From assembly GCF_018332655.1 (NCBI RefSeq), contig NZ_BOQL01000021.1:124001-188000 (forward strand): a DNA stretch of 64,000 bases, written 5' to 3'. Origin of the DNA: Actinoplanes auranticolor (lineage in GTDB: Bacteria; Actinomycetota; Actinomycetes; Mycobacteriales; Micromonosporaceae). The notes under the pieces are model-generated. The model searched no databases. It saw only the letters and a list, made by a program, of their open reading frames with translations, and had not been told where the DNA came from. Numbering within the stretch: position 1 is the stretch's first letter; each line of letters opens with the position of its first letter. Position numbers and translations under genes: made by a program. Shown here in pieces: positions 25,737-34,545 of this stretch.

Positions 25737-26522
25737 TCAGTCCGCTCCGCCGTCGAGCGGGCTGACCATGCGCCGGCTGATCGTCTCGGCCCCCGCCAGC
25801 AGGGCGCGGGCCACCGGGCTGTCGCTTCCTTCGGGTACGAACTGGGCGATGTCGACGGCGGCCAGGGTGGCCACCACCTGGCCGGCCGGGTCGCGGACCA
25901 CGGTGGCCACCGCGCTGATGCCGTTCTGCGGGCTCCCGCGGAACGCGATCCCGGTGCGGCGGACCTCCGCGAGCTCCGCCTCACTGGCGTGCACGGGCGG
26001 CGCGCCCTCGCGGAAGCGGTAGAAGGACTCGTCGCGGAAGGCCCAGAAGGCGACCGTCTGCGCGGCGTCGGGGCCGAGCTGACTGCCGACGGCTATCGAG
26101 ACGTGTGCCGTACGGCTGCTGTCCTCCCGCACCTGGGCCACCACGGGGGAGCTGCCGTTCCACACGCTGAGCACGACCGTGAGGCGGACGCGCACGCTGA
26201 TGTCCTCCATCACCGGACCGGCCAGGTCGAGCACCCCTAGCCGGGACAGGGCCATCGTGCCCAGCTCGGCGAGCAGGACACCGAATTCGTACTGGTTGCG
26301 GTCCCGGCGCTGCAGGAGTCCGTGGTTCTCCATCGACGCCAGGTAGCGGTGGGCGGTGGACTTGCCGACGCCGAGCTCCTCGGCCGCGGACACCAGGTCG
26401 ATGGTGTCGTGGGCCGCGAGCAGCCGGAGCAGCTGGACCACCCGCGCGACCACCTGGAGGTCACCGCTGGCGATCTCCAGTCCGTCGGCTGCGGCGCGCG
26501 GACCCCGGGAGGTGCTGGTCAT
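25737..26522 (-). CDS. IclR family transcriptional regulator
   Basis: 261 residues. The N-terminal winged helix (VARVVQLLRLLAAHDTIDLV, then AAEELGVGKSTAHRYLASME) is followed by a GAF-like effector domain (about residues 95-250). I chose the ATG at 26522, six bases after GGGAGG. IclR proteins usually control neighbouring catabolic or uptake genes. The ABC operon follows directly on the same strand, so it is the first candidate target. Confidence 0.9.
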   Translation of the reverse strand: MTSTSRGPRAAADGLEIASGDLQVVARVVQLLRLLAAHDTIDLVSAAEELGVGKSTAHRYLASMENHGLLQRRDRNQYEFGVLLAELGTMALSRLGVLDLAGPVMEDISVRVRLTVVLSVWNGSSPVVAQVREDSSRTAHVSIAVGSQLGPDAAQTVAFWAFRDESFYRFREGAPPVHASEAELAEVRRTGIAFRGSPQNGISAVATVVRDPAGQVVATLAAVDIAQFVPEGSDSPVARALLAGAETISRRMVSPLDGGAD

Positions 26523-26571
26523 GCGAACCTCCCTCACAGGTCCGGCCCGTCCCGCATTGCGGGGTGGCCAT

Positions 26572-26583
26572 CCGGATATCCGG
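26572..26583. promoter_or_regulatory. Palindrome upstream of IclR gene
   Basis: CCGGATATCCGG, a perfect 12-bp palindrome, lies 49 bases before the IclR start. It may be an autoregulatory IclR site. Short GC/AT palindromes are common, so this is tentative. Confidence 0.35.
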
Positions 26584-26679
26584 TACCGAGGAATGTAGGT
26601 GATCCATCCCGCGGCATGTCAAGGGTCGGAACAGATTTCCTCCGTACTTCCCGCAAGTTAAATCCGGCGGGTGACAGCA

Positions 26680-26698
26680 TTGTATGATTGACCTACAA
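26680..26698. promoter_or_regulatory. GntR/FCD-type operator motif, site E (SDR promoter)
   Basis: TTGTATGATTGACCTACAA has outer arms TTGTA / TACAA and shares TTGTATGA with the other island sites. It is 39 bases before the SDR start and also faces the IclR promoter. Confidence 0.55.
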
Positions 26699-26737
26699 TC
26701 CGTCGACGGTGTGACCAGGCGATGCGGAGGTGTGGAC

Positions 26738-27577
26738 ATGCGCGGACTCACGGGCAGGGTCGCGGTGGTGACCGGGGCCGCGGGCGGGATCGGTGCGGCC
26801 ACGGCCCGCCGGCTGGCCGAGGAGGGCGCGCACGTGGTTGCCGTGGACCTCGACGAGGACCGGGCGCGCGCGGTGGCCGGAACGCTGCCGACCGAGAGCA
26901 TCGGCGTCCGGGCCGACGTGTCCGCCGAGGACGGCGTGGCCGGATACCTGGCGGCGGCCGTCGAGCGTTTCGGCCGGGTCGACCTGCACCACCTCAACGC
27001 CGGCATCCCCGGCTCCTTCGCCACCCTGCCCGAGCTCACCGTGGCCGAGTTCGACCGGGTCATGGCCGTGAACGTGCGCGGCGTCTTCCTGGGCGTGCGC
27101 GCCGCCTTCCGGCAGTACGCCGCCCAGGGCACCGCCGGCAGCATCGTGCTCACCGGCTCGATCGGCAGCCTGCGCGGCAGTGCCGACCTGCTGGCGTACC
27201 AGACCTCCAAGCACGCGGTGCTGGGCATCCTGCGCGGCGCCGCGATGTACGGCGGCCCGCTGGGCGTACGGGTGAACGCCGTCGCCCCCGGCATCGTGCC
27301 CACCGAGCTCTTCGCCGCGACGCCCGACGTGTCCGGCGGCAAGGACGACATGTCCCGGCGTGCGAGCAGCACGCCGTTGCGCCGCGCCGGCACCGGCGAG
27401 GACGTGGCCGCCGTGGTGGCGTTCCTGCTCAGCGACGACGCCGCCTACATGACCGGCGAGGTGGTCTCGGTGGACGGCGGCGCCGGCATCGTGAGCACGG
27501 TCCGGCCCTCGGGCGGCGCCGGAGCCTGGGACTTCGCCGCCTACGACGCGTCCCTCTACGGCGGTCCTACGAGCTGA
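26738..27577 (+). CDS. SDR family oxidoreductase
   Basis: 279 residues from the ATG at 26738 (GGAGG nine bases upstream). VVTGAAGGIGAATARR binds the cofactor. The usual NNAG is HLNAG, a tolerated change. Catalytic Ser is in VLTGSIGSLRG and the Tyr/Lys in YQTSK. An extra C-terminal tail (about 25 residues after VDGGAGIV) is unusual for the family. It overlaps the convergent ThDP-enzyme gene by 11 bases. It is probably controlled by the GntR regulator through site E. Confidence 0.88.
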   Translation: MRGLTGRVAVVTGAAGGIGAATARRLAEEGAHVVAVDLDEDRARAVAGTLPTESIGVRADVSAEDGVAGYLAAAVERFGRVDLHHLNAGIPGSFATLPELTVAEFDRVMAVNVRGVFLGVRAAFRQYAAQGTAGSIVLTGSIGSLRGSADLLAYQTSKHAVLGILRGAAMYGGPLGVRVNAVAPGIVPTELFAATPDVSGGKDDMSRRASSTPLRRAGTGEDVAAVVAFLLSDDAAYMTGEVVSVDGGAGIVSTVRPSGGAGAWDFAAYDASLYGGPTS

Positions 27578-29249
27578 CCGGCAGCGGGGCGGCCACCCCG
27601 ATGTCGGTGTGCACGTCGATCACCACCGGGCGGCCGGCCGACAGTGCCCGGTCCAGGGCCGGCGCCAGTTCGCTGGGCTTGTCCACCCGGATGCCCAGAG
27701 CACCCATCTCCTCGGCGACCCGGGCGAAGTCCACCTCCTGGTACGTCCACAGCTCCCGCGCCTGCTCGGTGGCCTGCCCGCCGTAGGCCCGGTCGAAGCC
27801 GCGCCGGCTCTGGTTGCCGCCGTGGTTGTTGTTGACCACGGTGATCAGGTTGACCCGCCGGCGTACGGCGGTCTCGATCTCCCCGAGGTGGTAGTACAGC
27901 CCGGCGTCACCGGTGAAGACCACCACCGGCCGGTCCGGCGCGGCGCACTTGGCACCCACGCCCGCGGAGAAGGCCCAGCCCAGGTGCCCGGCGCTGCGCA
28001 GATAGCTCTGCCCCGGCGCGGTGATGTCGTGGAACTGGGCCATCCACATCCCGGCGTGGCCGGTGTCGACCAGCAGGACGGCGTCGTCCGGCAGGCCCGC
28101 GGTGAGCCCGGCGGCGATGCGTTCCGGGCGGACCGGCACCGCGTCGCTGGTCAGCACCTCGCGGTAGCGCGCCCGCCAATCCCGTTTCAGTCCCGCCACC
28201 TCGGCCAGCCAGGCGGTGCGGTCGACCCCCGGGAACCGGCCGGCCAGCGCCAGCATGCGGGCCAGGGCCAGCTTGGCGTCCGCGGCGATACCGGTACGCA
28301 GCGGATAGTTGCGCCCGAGCCGGGACGCCTCGATGTCGATCTGGATCGCGGGAGTGCCGCTGGGCGGGACGGCCCAGAAGTGCGTGGTCATGCTGCCGGT
28401 GGCCGTACCGATGAAGCAGACCAGGTCCGCGCGGGCGACGACCTGGTTGGCGCTCTCGCGCGAGTAGGTCCCGACCACTCCGGCCGACAGCGGATGCGTG
28501 CCCGGGATCGTGTCCTTGCCGTTGGCCGAGGTCGCCACCGGAATGCGCAGCGCCTCGGCCAGGGCCACCAGCTCGGCACCGGCGCCGGACGACCGCACCC
28601 CGCCACCGGCGACGAGAACCGGCCGCGCCGCCGCGGCCAGCAACCGCAGGGCCGCTGAGATGCTGTCGTCGTCGGGCGCCGGGCGTACGGCCGGCACCCG
28701 GGCGAAGCCCGGCTCGACGAGCGGCTCGGCGTCGGTCTCCTGCGTGTCGAGCTGCCCCTCGTTGCCCTGGATCTGCAGGTGGACAGGGCCCGGGACGCCG
28801 GTGGTGGCGACCCGGAACGCGTGCCGCAGCATGTCGGGGAAGCGATCGGCGTCGTCGATGCTCGCGTTGAACTTGGTCACCGGCTCGAACGCGGGCAGGT
28901 CGTCGATCTCCTGGTAGACCTGTCGGAACTTGGTGGCCGGGGACCGCCCGCCGGTGAGCGCGAGCACCGGGGAACCGGCCAGGAACGGCTCACGCAGGCC
29001 GGCGGCCAGATTCAGCGCCCCGACCACCTGGGCGGCGGCGACCCCGGGGCGCCCGGACACCCGCGCGTACCCGTCGGCCATGTAGGCGGCGGCCTTCTCG
29101 CCGTGGGTGACCACCCGCTCGATGTGCGGGTGGTGCAGTTCCAGCTCGGCCAGGGTGCGGCGCAGGATCGCCGGCACCAGGAACAGGTGGGTCACGCCGT
29201 AGCCGTCGAGCATGTCGGCGACGACCCGGGCGCCGGTCCGCCGCGTCAT
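27567..29249 (-). CDS. Thiamine-diphosphate-dependent enzyme (acetolactate synthase/benzoylformate decarboxylase-like)
   Basis: 560 residues with the three-domain ThDP architecture. The N-terminal PYR domain has catalytic Glu51 in THGEKAAAYMADGYAR. The central domain binds nucleotide or is structural (VLVAGGGVRSSGAG). The C-terminal PP domain has the cofactor motif VVFTGDAGLYYHLGE followed by ITVVNNN. It likely decarboxylates or ligates a 2-oxo acid. The ATG overlaps the stop of the CMD gene by four bases, so the two are coupled. The exact reaction is not determinable from sequence alone. Confidence 0.9.
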   Translation of the reverse strand: MTRRTGARVVADMLDGYGVTHLFLVPAILRRTLAELELHHPHIERVVTHGEKAAAYMADGYARVSGRPGVAAAQVVGALNLAAGLREPFLAGSPVLALTGGRSPATKFRQVYQEIDDLPAFEPVTKFNASIDDADRFPDMLRHAFRVATTGVPGPVHLQIQGNEGQLDTQETDAEPLVEPGFARVPAVRPAPDDDSISAALRLLAAAARPVLVAGGGVRSSGAGAELVALAEALRIPVATSANGKDTIPGTHPLSAGVVGTYSRESANQVVARADLVCFIGTATGSMTTHFWAVPPSGTPAIQIDIEASRLGRNYPLRTGIAADAKLALARMLALAGRFPGVDRTAWLAEVAGLKRDWRARYREVLTSDAVPVRPERIAAGLTAGLPDDAVLLVDTGHAGMWMAQFHDITAPGQSYLRSAGHLGWAFSAGVGAKCAAPDRPVVVFTGDAGLYYHLGEIETAVRRRVNLITVVNNNHGGNQSRRGFDRAYGGQATEQARELWTYQEVDFARVAEEMGALGIRVDKPSELAPALDRALSAGRPVVIDVHTDIGVAAPLPVSS

Positions 29250-29647
29250 CCGGCGGCCGCGGCTTCCTGCCGGGTCTCCTGCAGCACCTGCTCGGCGAGC
29301 CGGAACGCCTCCAGGGCCGCCGGTGCGCCGCAGTACGGGGCGGTCTGCAACAGCACTTCCTGGATCTCCGCCTCGGTGCAGCCGTTGCGCAGCGCGCCGC
29401 GGACGTGCACCGAGAACTCGTGCGGACGGTTCAGCGCGGTCAGCATCGCGAGGTTGAGCAGGCTGCGGGTGCGCCGGTCGAGTCCGGGCCGGGACCAGAC
29501 GTCGCCCCAGCAGCTCGCCGTCACGTACTCCTGCAACACCCGGGTGAAGTCGGTGGCCCGCAGCATCGAGCGGTCGACGTGCGCGTCGCCGAGCACCTCA
29601 CGCCGCATCCGGTTGCCGCGTTCCAGCCGGCTCTCATCGTCACTCAT
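29246..29647 (-). CDS. Carboxymuconolactone decarboxylase family protein (PcaC-like)
   Basis: 133 residues. It matches the 4-carboxymuconolactone decarboxylase pattern closely: SCWGDVWSRPGLDRRTRSLL, HVRGALRNGCTEAEIQEVLL and QTAPYCGAPAALEAFR. It would decarboxylate a gamma-lactone acid in an aromatic-type lower pathway, but no pcaB, D, I or J genes are nearby. The start ATG follows GAGGAG. It forms an operon with the ThDP enzyme, and its promoter carries GntR site B. Confidence 0.88.
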   Translation of the reverse strand: MSDDESRLERGNRMRREVLGDAHVDRSMLRATDFTRVLQEYVTASCWGDVWSRPGLDRRTRSLLNLAMLTALNRPHEFSVHVRGALRNGCTEAEIQEVLLQTAPYCGAPAALEAFRLAEQVLQETRQEAAAAG

Positions 29648-29682
29648 GGACCGCTCCTCATCTGTCGACCGGGACCGGCTCA

Positions 29683-29701
29683 GCGTACGACGATCATACA
29701 A
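29683..29701. promoter_or_regulatory. GntR/FCD-type operator motif, site B (CMD-ThDP operon)
   Basis: GCGTACGACGATCATACAA; on the minus strand it begins TTGTATGATCG. Arms GTACGA / TCATAC flank the centre. It lies 36 bases before the CMD start and downstream of the GntR gene's stop. Confidence 0.6.
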
Positions 29702-29750
29702 TCCGAGGGAACACGTGACGGCCAGGGAAATGGTGCTGCCGTGGGCGGGG

Positions 29751-30428
29751 TCAGGCGCCGTTCTGCTCGGAGAGCGCCTGCAGCCCGGCGCGACCGGCCT
29801 CTTCGACGTGCCGGGCGCAGGCGGCCGCGGCCGCGTCGGCGTCACCGGCCTGGACCGCGTCGACGATCGCGCGCAGCTCGGCGACGCTGTGCTCGATCCG
29901 GCCCGGGACCGACAGCGACAGCGAGCGCAGCACGCTCACCCGGGCGTGCAGGCTGCCGACGACCGACCGCAGCGCGTCGTTGCCGCCGCCCTCGAACAGC
30001 ACGTCGTAGAAGGCGTCCTTGGCGGCGAGGATCGGCGCGCCCTTGGCGAACTGCCGCTCGACGCGTTCCAGGGCGCGGGCCAGGGCCTTGCGCTGGGCCG
30101 GGCCGGCGTGCTCGACGAAGAGCCGGCCGGCGAGCGCCTCCAGCACCGAACGCACCTGGTAGAGCTGGCGGGCCTCCTCGGCGCTGACGCTGGTCACGAC
30201 GGTGCCCTTGTTGGGGATCGCGGTGACCAGGCCCTCGGCGGCCAGCTCGCGCAGCGCCTCGCGGACGCTGGTGCGCGAGACGCCGGTCAGCTCGACCAGC
30301 TCGCGCTCGATCAGCCGCTGCCCGGGGGCGAGCCGGCGGTCCAGGATGGCCTGGCGCAGATTCTCCAGGACCTGGGAACGGATCAGGGCCGGGGTGCGCT
30401 CCACGCGCAACGCATTGGCTCGCGTCAC
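29751..30428 (-). CDS. GntR family regulator with FCD domain
   Basis: 225 residues. The winged helix at about residues 15-80 reads VLENLRQAILDRRLAPGQRL, then IERELVELTGVSRTSVREAL. The C-terminal FCD helical bundle (residues 90-215) has metal-binding His and Asp candidates (KDAFYDVLFEGGGNDAL, EHSVAELRAIVDAVQAGD). FCD regulators usually respond to small carboxylic acids. It is divergent from the aldolase operon and sits centrally among five promoters bearing a TTGTATGA-type motif, so it probably controls the island, including its own gene (site C). Confidence 0.92.
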   Translation of the reverse strand: MTRANALRVERTPALIRSQVLENLRQAILDRRLAPGQRLIERELVELTGVSRTSVREALRELAAEGLVTAIPNKGTVVTSVSAEEARQLYQVRSVLEALAGRLFVEHAGPAQRKALARALERVERQFAKGAPILAAKDAFYDVLFEGGGNDALRSVVGSLHARVSVLRSLSLSVPGRIEHSVAELRAIVDAVQAGDADAAAAACARHVEEAGRAGLQALSEQNGA

Positions 30429-30511
30429 CGCCGCCCCCTCGCCACCCTCGTCCGTCGCCGTTGCCTGACATCGTACCCAGCCACCGACGACCGCCGGACG
30501 GTTGTTTCAGA

Positions 30512-30530
30512 TCGTATGACGATGCTACAT
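30512..30530. promoter_or_regulatory. GntR/FCD-type operator motif, site C (GntR and aldolase promoters)
   Basis: TCGTATGACGATGCTACAT shares GTATGACxAT with site A. It sits between the divergent GntR and aldolase genes, 33 bases before the aldolase start. GTTTCA/TGAAAC flank it at a distance, forming a wider inverted repeat. Confidence 0.55.
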
Positions 30531-30563
30531 TTTTGAAACCCAAAACCCCTCGTGAGGAGCGCT

Positions 30564-31355
30564 ATGACGCGGTTGGGTTTCGCTCGCAGACTGGCCTCGG
30601 CACGGCGTTGCCTGGTCGGCACCTGGGTCAAGATCCCGGCCCTGGAGCCGGTGGAGATCCTGGCCGACGCCGGGTTCGACTTCATCGTGATCGACCAGGA
30701 GCACGCGCCGCTGACCTTCGAGTTCGCCTACCAGGCCACGGTGGTGGCCCAGGGCGCCGGCCTGTCGGTGCTGGTCCGCGTGCCCGACCGCAGCGGCAGC
30801 CACCTGCAGCGGCTGCTCGACGCCGGCGTCGACGGGATCCTGGTGCCGCGGGTGACCTCGGTGGCGGAGGCGTCCGCGGCGGTCCGGCAGATGCTCTTCT
30901 CGCCCGGCGGCGACCGCGGCCTGGGCACCACGTCGCGGGCCGGCCGCTGGGGCGGCACGCCGCGGGCGGAGTATCTGCGCTTCGGCGACGAGGAAGTCAT
31001 GCGTGCGGTCCAGCTGGAGGACCGGGCCGCGCTCGAGGCGGCCGACGAGATCCTCGACGTCGCCGGGCTCAACGGCGTGTTCCTCGGCCTGGGCGACCTG
31101 CAGCTGTCGTCCGGCCTCGCCCCGTCCGATCCCGAGTTCCAGAAGCTGGTCGACCGGTTGCTGACCGCCGCGCAGGCGCGCGGCGTGCCCGCCGGCACCG
31201 CGGTGCAGAACGCGGCGCAGGCCCGCGAGGCCGCCGACCGCGGCTACCGGTACGTGATGGTCAGCAACGACACCAGCCTGCTGAGGAGCGCCGCGACGTC
31301 CGTCGTCGCCGACCTCGGCAGCCGATTCGCCGAAGGAGCCCCCCATGGCGTTTGA
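30564..31355 (+). CDS. HpcH/HpaI family aldolase
   Basis: 263 residues, a class II metal-dependent TIM-barrel aldolase. Conserved elements are DFIVIDQEHAPLTFE (His base), VRVPDRSG (substrate Arg), GVDGILVPRV and the metal ligands in MRAVQLEDRAALE and FLGLGDLQLSSG. It cleaves 4-hydroxy-2-oxo acids to pyruvate or a similar 2-oxo acid plus an aldehyde. ATG 30564 has GAGGAG six bases upstream. With the aldehyde dehydrogenase downstream in the island, it suggests a semialdehyde product, which is inference. Confidence 0.88.
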   Translation: MTRLGFARRLASARRCLVGTWVKIPALEPVEILADAGFDFIVIDQEHAPLTFEFAYQATVVAQGAGLSVLVRVPDRSGSHLQRLLDAGVDGILVPRVTSVAEASAAVRQMLFSPGGDRGLGTTSRAGRWGGTPRAEYLRFGDEEVMRAVQLEDRAALEAADEILDVAGLNGVFLGLGDLQLSSGLAPSDPEFQKLVDRLLTAAQARGVPAGTAVQNAAQAREAADRGYRYVMVSNDTSLLRSAATSVVADLGSRFAEGAPHGV

Positions 31356-32256
31356 CCCCACCGATCTGCGCTCCACCCTGCCGTCGAACGCGGCGACCGC
31401 CACCGCCCCCGAACGGTTCTCCGGCTCCGAGCACGTCCAGTTCCGCGACCGGGCCCCGGTGGAGAAGACCGAGAGCGTCTCGACCTGGTACGCCCGCGGC
31501 CAGAACTTCGTCGTCGGCTACTCCGAGGTGGACGGTCCGGCCGCCTTCGCGCGCACCGGGCAGCCGGACGAGTACGTGGTGCTGCTGGCCGACGACGACC
31601 TCGAGGCCCGCGTCCAGGCGCCGGGTGAGGAGGTCACGGCGACCGGCCGCACGATGATCGTCGTGCCACCGGGCGACAGCACCGTGACCGTCACCGGACG
31701 GGGCCGCGTGCTGCGGCTGCTCACCACCCGGTCGGCGGACGTGGCCGCGCTCGCCGCCAACGCGGACTCCTACACCGAGCCGCACGAGAACATCCCGCCG
31801 TTCCAGCCCTGGCCCGAGCCGGTCGGCGGTTACCGCGTACGCACCTACGACCTGACCGTGGCGCCGCTGGCCAACCCCCCGTTCCGGCTGTACCGCTGCA
31901 CCACCTTCATGGTCAACTTCATCGATCCCAAGCAGGGGCCGCGCGACCCGGCCAAGCTCTCGCCGCACAAGCACGACGACTTCGAGCAGTGCTCGATCGT
32001 GCTGGCGGGGGAGTACGTGCACCACATCCGCTGGCCCTGGACGACGAACAAGGCCAACTGGCGCGAGGACGAGCACTACTCGGTCGTCGCGCCGTCGGTC
32101 ACCGTCATCCCGCCGCCGTCGCTGCACACCAGCGAGGCGGTCGGCCCGGCGACCAACCACCTCATCGACGTGTTCTGCCCGCCGCGCTCCGACTTCTCCG
32201 CCATGGACGGCTGGGTGTTCAACGCGGCCGACTACCCGGCCCCGGAGCCCCGATGA
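31345..32256 (+). CDS. Bicupin-like protein
   Basis: 303 residues with two beta-barrel-like halves. The first (FVVGYSEVDGPAAFARTGQP, then MIVVPPGDSTVTVTGRGRV) lacks an obvious metal triad. The second has SPHKHDDFEQCSIVLAGEYV with H-x-H-x-E ligands and PPPSLHTSEAVGP with the fourth His, so this half is probably the active site. It overlaps the aldolase by 11 bases and the monooxygenase by 4, showing one operon. Possibly an isomerase or dioxygenase on the pathway. Confidence 0.75.
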   Translation: MAFDPTDLRSTLPSNAATATAPERFSGSEHVQFRDRAPVEKTESVSTWYARGQNFVVGYSEVDGPAAFARTGQPDEYVVLLADDDLEARVQAPGEEVTATGRTMIVVPPGDSTVTVTGRGRVLRLLTTRSADVAALAANADSYTEPHENIPPFQPWPEPVGGYRVRTYDLTVAPLANPPFRLYRCTTFMVNFIDPKQGPRDPAKLSPHKHDDFEQCSIVLAGEYVHHIRWPWTTNKANWREDEHYSVVAPSVTVIPPPSLHTSEAVGPATNHLIDVFCPPRSDFSAMDGWVFNAADYPAPEPR

Positions 32257-33716
32257 CCGGGCGGCGGGAACCGCTCCGGGTCGCCGTCATCGGCGCCGGG
32301 CTGGGCGGCATCGCGGCTGCGGTGAAGCTGCGCAAGCGGACCGGAGCCTCGGTGGTCATCTACGAGCAGTCGGCCGGCGTCGGCGGCACCTGGTACGACA
32401 ACCGGTATCCCGGGTGCGAGGTCGACGTCCCCTCGCACGCGTACTCGTTCTCATTCCTCAAGTACGACTGGCCGCGGACCCACGCGACCCAGCCGGAGCT
32501 GCTGGCCTACGCCGAGCACGTGGTGCGGCACTTCGGGCTCACCCCGTACCTGCGGCTGAACACCCGGGTCACCGATCTGGTCTGGGAGGAGTCCACCAGC
32601 ACCTACACGCTGTCCACCGAGCACGGTGACAGCGCGGAGTACGACGTCGTCATCTCCGCGCTGGGACTGCTCAGCGTGCCGCGTTTCCCGGACTGGCCCG
32701 GGCTCGACACCTTCACCGGGCCGTGTTTCCACACCTCCCGCTGGGAGGAGCACGACCTCACCGGCAAGTCGGTGGCTGTGGTCGGCACTGGCTCGACCGC
32801 GGTGCAGATCGTTCCGTCCATCGCCCCGGTGGCCGGCCGGGTGCACGTCTTCCAGCGCGAACCGGGCTGGGTCGAGCCCAAGAACGAGCGCGAGTTCACC
32901 GCGCGCGAGCGGTGGGTCTACCGGCACGTCCCGCTGGCCCAGCGGCTGAACCGGGCCCGGATCTTCCATCAGGGCAACCGGCGGTTCAAGGGCTACGACG
33001 TCGGGTCGCGCCGCCAGCGGCGGATGCGCGAGGCGTGCGAACGGTTCATCGCCGCCAGCATCACCGACCCGGCGACCCGCGCCGCCGTCACTCCCGGCTA
33101 TCCGTGGGGCTGCAAGCGGCCGGTCATCTCGTCCACCTTCTACCCGGCGCTGAACCGGGCCAACGTGGAACTCGTGCCGCACGCGGTGGACCGGGTGACC
33201 GAGACCGGGGTGGTCGACGCGACCGGGACCCCCCGCGACATCGACGTGCTCATCCTGAGCACCGGTTTCCAGCCGACGAAGTTCCTGGCCGGCCTGGACG
33301 TGAAGGGCCGCGACGGGCGCAGCATCCACGACGTCTGGCGCGAGCGCGCCAGCGCCTTCATGGGCATCACCGTGCCCGGTTTCCCCAACTTCTTCATCCT
33401 GTACGGCCCGAACACCAACGGCGGCGTCTCCGTCATCGCCCAGCTGGAACGGCAGGCCGAGGTGGTCGTGCAGTCCGTGCGGCGGCTCGAGCGCACCCGG
33501 CGGCGCCGCATCGACACGTCCCCGGCCGCGGCCCGTCGCTTCACCCGGTGGATCGACCGGCGGATGGCCGGCAGCGCCTCGGCCATGAACGCCGGCTGCC
33601 ACAACTACTACCACGACCCGGCCGGTCACAACGTCACGCAGTGGCCGGGCGGGCACCTCTCCTACGCGCTGGCCACCCGGCTCATCGCCCGGTTCGGCCT
33701 GCGGACACCACGCTAG
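32253..33716 (+). CDS. Flavin-containing (Baeyer-Villiger-like) monooxygenase
   Basis: 487 residues. The FAD motif is VIGAGLGGIAAAVKLRKR, followed by GTWYDNRYPGCEVDVPSHAY, which is typical of Baeyer-Villiger enzymes. The NADPH motif is VVGTGSTAVQIVP. The fingerprint FxGxxxHxxxW appears as FTGPCFHTSRWEE, with E in place of the usual P or D. It would insert oxygen into a ketone to give an ester or lactone, or hydroxylate. The ATG overlaps the cupin stop (ATGA). The 3' end overlaps the convergent MBL-fold gene by 35 bases. Confidence 0.9.
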   Translation: MTGRREPLRVAVIGAGLGGIAAAVKLRKRTGASVVIYEQSAGVGGTWYDNRYPGCEVDVPSHAYSFSFLKYDWPRTHATQPELLAYAEHVVRHFGLTPYLRLNTRVTDLVWEESTSTYTLSTEHGDSAEYDVVISALGLLSVPRFPDWPGLDTFTGPCFHTSRWEEHDLTGKSVAVVGTGSTAVQIVPSIAPVAGRVHVFQREPGWVEPKNEREFTARERWVYRHVPLAQRLNRARIFHQGNRRFKGYDVGSRRQRRMREACERFIAASITDPATRAAVTPGYPWGCKRPVISSTFYPALNRANVELVPHAVDRVTETGVVDATGTPRDIDVLILSTGFQPTKFLAGLDVKGRDGRSIHDVWRERASAFMGITVPGFPNFFILYGPNTNGGVSVIAQLERQAEVVVQSVRRLERTRRRRIDTSPAAARRFTRWIDRRMAGSASAMNAGCHNYYHDPAGHNVTQWPGGHLSYALATRLIARFGLRTPR

Positions 33717-34545
33717 GGTGCCCACCGGCCAGCGACACCTCCGCCACGTGCAGGCCGTCGTCGTAGGTGGTGGAGGGGAACCGGTCCCACACGGCCGCCT
33801 CGTGGAACGGCAGGATCCGCCGGGTGTCACCGCCGACCCCGGCCAGCAGCCCGTCGGCGAAGTCGAGCCAGGCGGTGGCGCTGCCCGTCGTCATCGCGAT
33901 CGGGGCCAGCACGCCGTCGCCGCGCAGCCCTTCGAGATTCTCGTAGCTGTAGACGTTGTCGCCGGCGAACACCCACGTGCCGTCGGCGGCGTTGGTGACC
34001 GCGACCAGCTGGGAACCGGCGGTGTGGGTGCCGGGTGCGGGCCGCAGCTCGATACCCGGCGCCACCTCGGCCGCACCGTCGACCAGCGTGCAGGCGCGCG
34101 CCGCCAGCTGCTCGGGCAGATCCGCCTGGCAGGACCTGGTCAGGAACTCGAACCGGGCGGGCCGTGCGGCCGCGGCGAGATAGCTCTCGATCTCGCGTCG
34201 CTGGATCCACACGTGCGCGGCCGGGAACGCGTCGACACAGCCGGCGTGGTCGAAGTGGTTGTGGGTCAGCAGGACGGTGTCGACCTGCTCGGGCCGTACG
34301 CCGGCCCGCCGCAGCACGTCGACCGGCGCGCGCCACCGGGTGTCGCCGTACTTGGCGGTGAGCCGGTCGTAGATCGCCTGGTCCGCGAAGCCGGTGTCGA
34401 CCAGCACACACCGGTCGGCCGAGCGGACCAGCCCGAAGCAGTACGGCATGCGCCGGTGCCCCTCGTGGGGTTGCCCGGCGAACAGGTTGCTCGCCGGGAA
34501 CCGGTCGACGTAGCCGTACTCCAGGATCCAGATGGAGTGGTTCAC
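33682..34545 (-). CDS. MBL-fold metallo-hydrolase (lactonase-like, second copy)
   Basis: 287 residues. HNHFDHAG (HxHxDH) and the later PGTHTAGSQ, AGDNVYSYE and FHEAAVWDR supply the dinuclear metal site. It resembles N-acyl homoserine lactonase-type enzymes. The gene lies opposite the Baeyer-Villiger-like monooxygenase, so a lactone product is a natural substrate candidate. It is the last gene of the operon with the CMD-like and DUF6282-like genes (four-base overlaps). Confidence 0.87.
   Translation of the reverse strand: MNHSIWILEYGYVDRFPASNLFAGQPHEGHRRMPYCFGLVRSADRCVLVDTGFADQAIYDRLTAKYGDTRWRAPVDVLRRAGVRPEQVDTVLLTHNHFDHAGCVDAFPAAHVWIQRREIESYLAAAARPARFEFLTRSCQADLPEQLAARACTLVDGAAEVAPGIELRPAPGTHTAGSQLVAVTNAADGTWVFAGDNVYSYENLEGLRGDGVLAPIAMTTGSATAWLDFADGLLAGVGGDTRRILPFHEAAVWDRFPSTTYDDGLHVAEVSLAGGHPSVVSAGRTGR

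Noticed and set aside
29246..29647. Idea that the island is a standard beta-ketoadipate (pca) pathway because of the PcaC-like gene
   Set aside because: No dioxygenase, cycloisomerase, enol-lactonase or CoA-transferase gene is present, and the other enzymes do not belong to that route.
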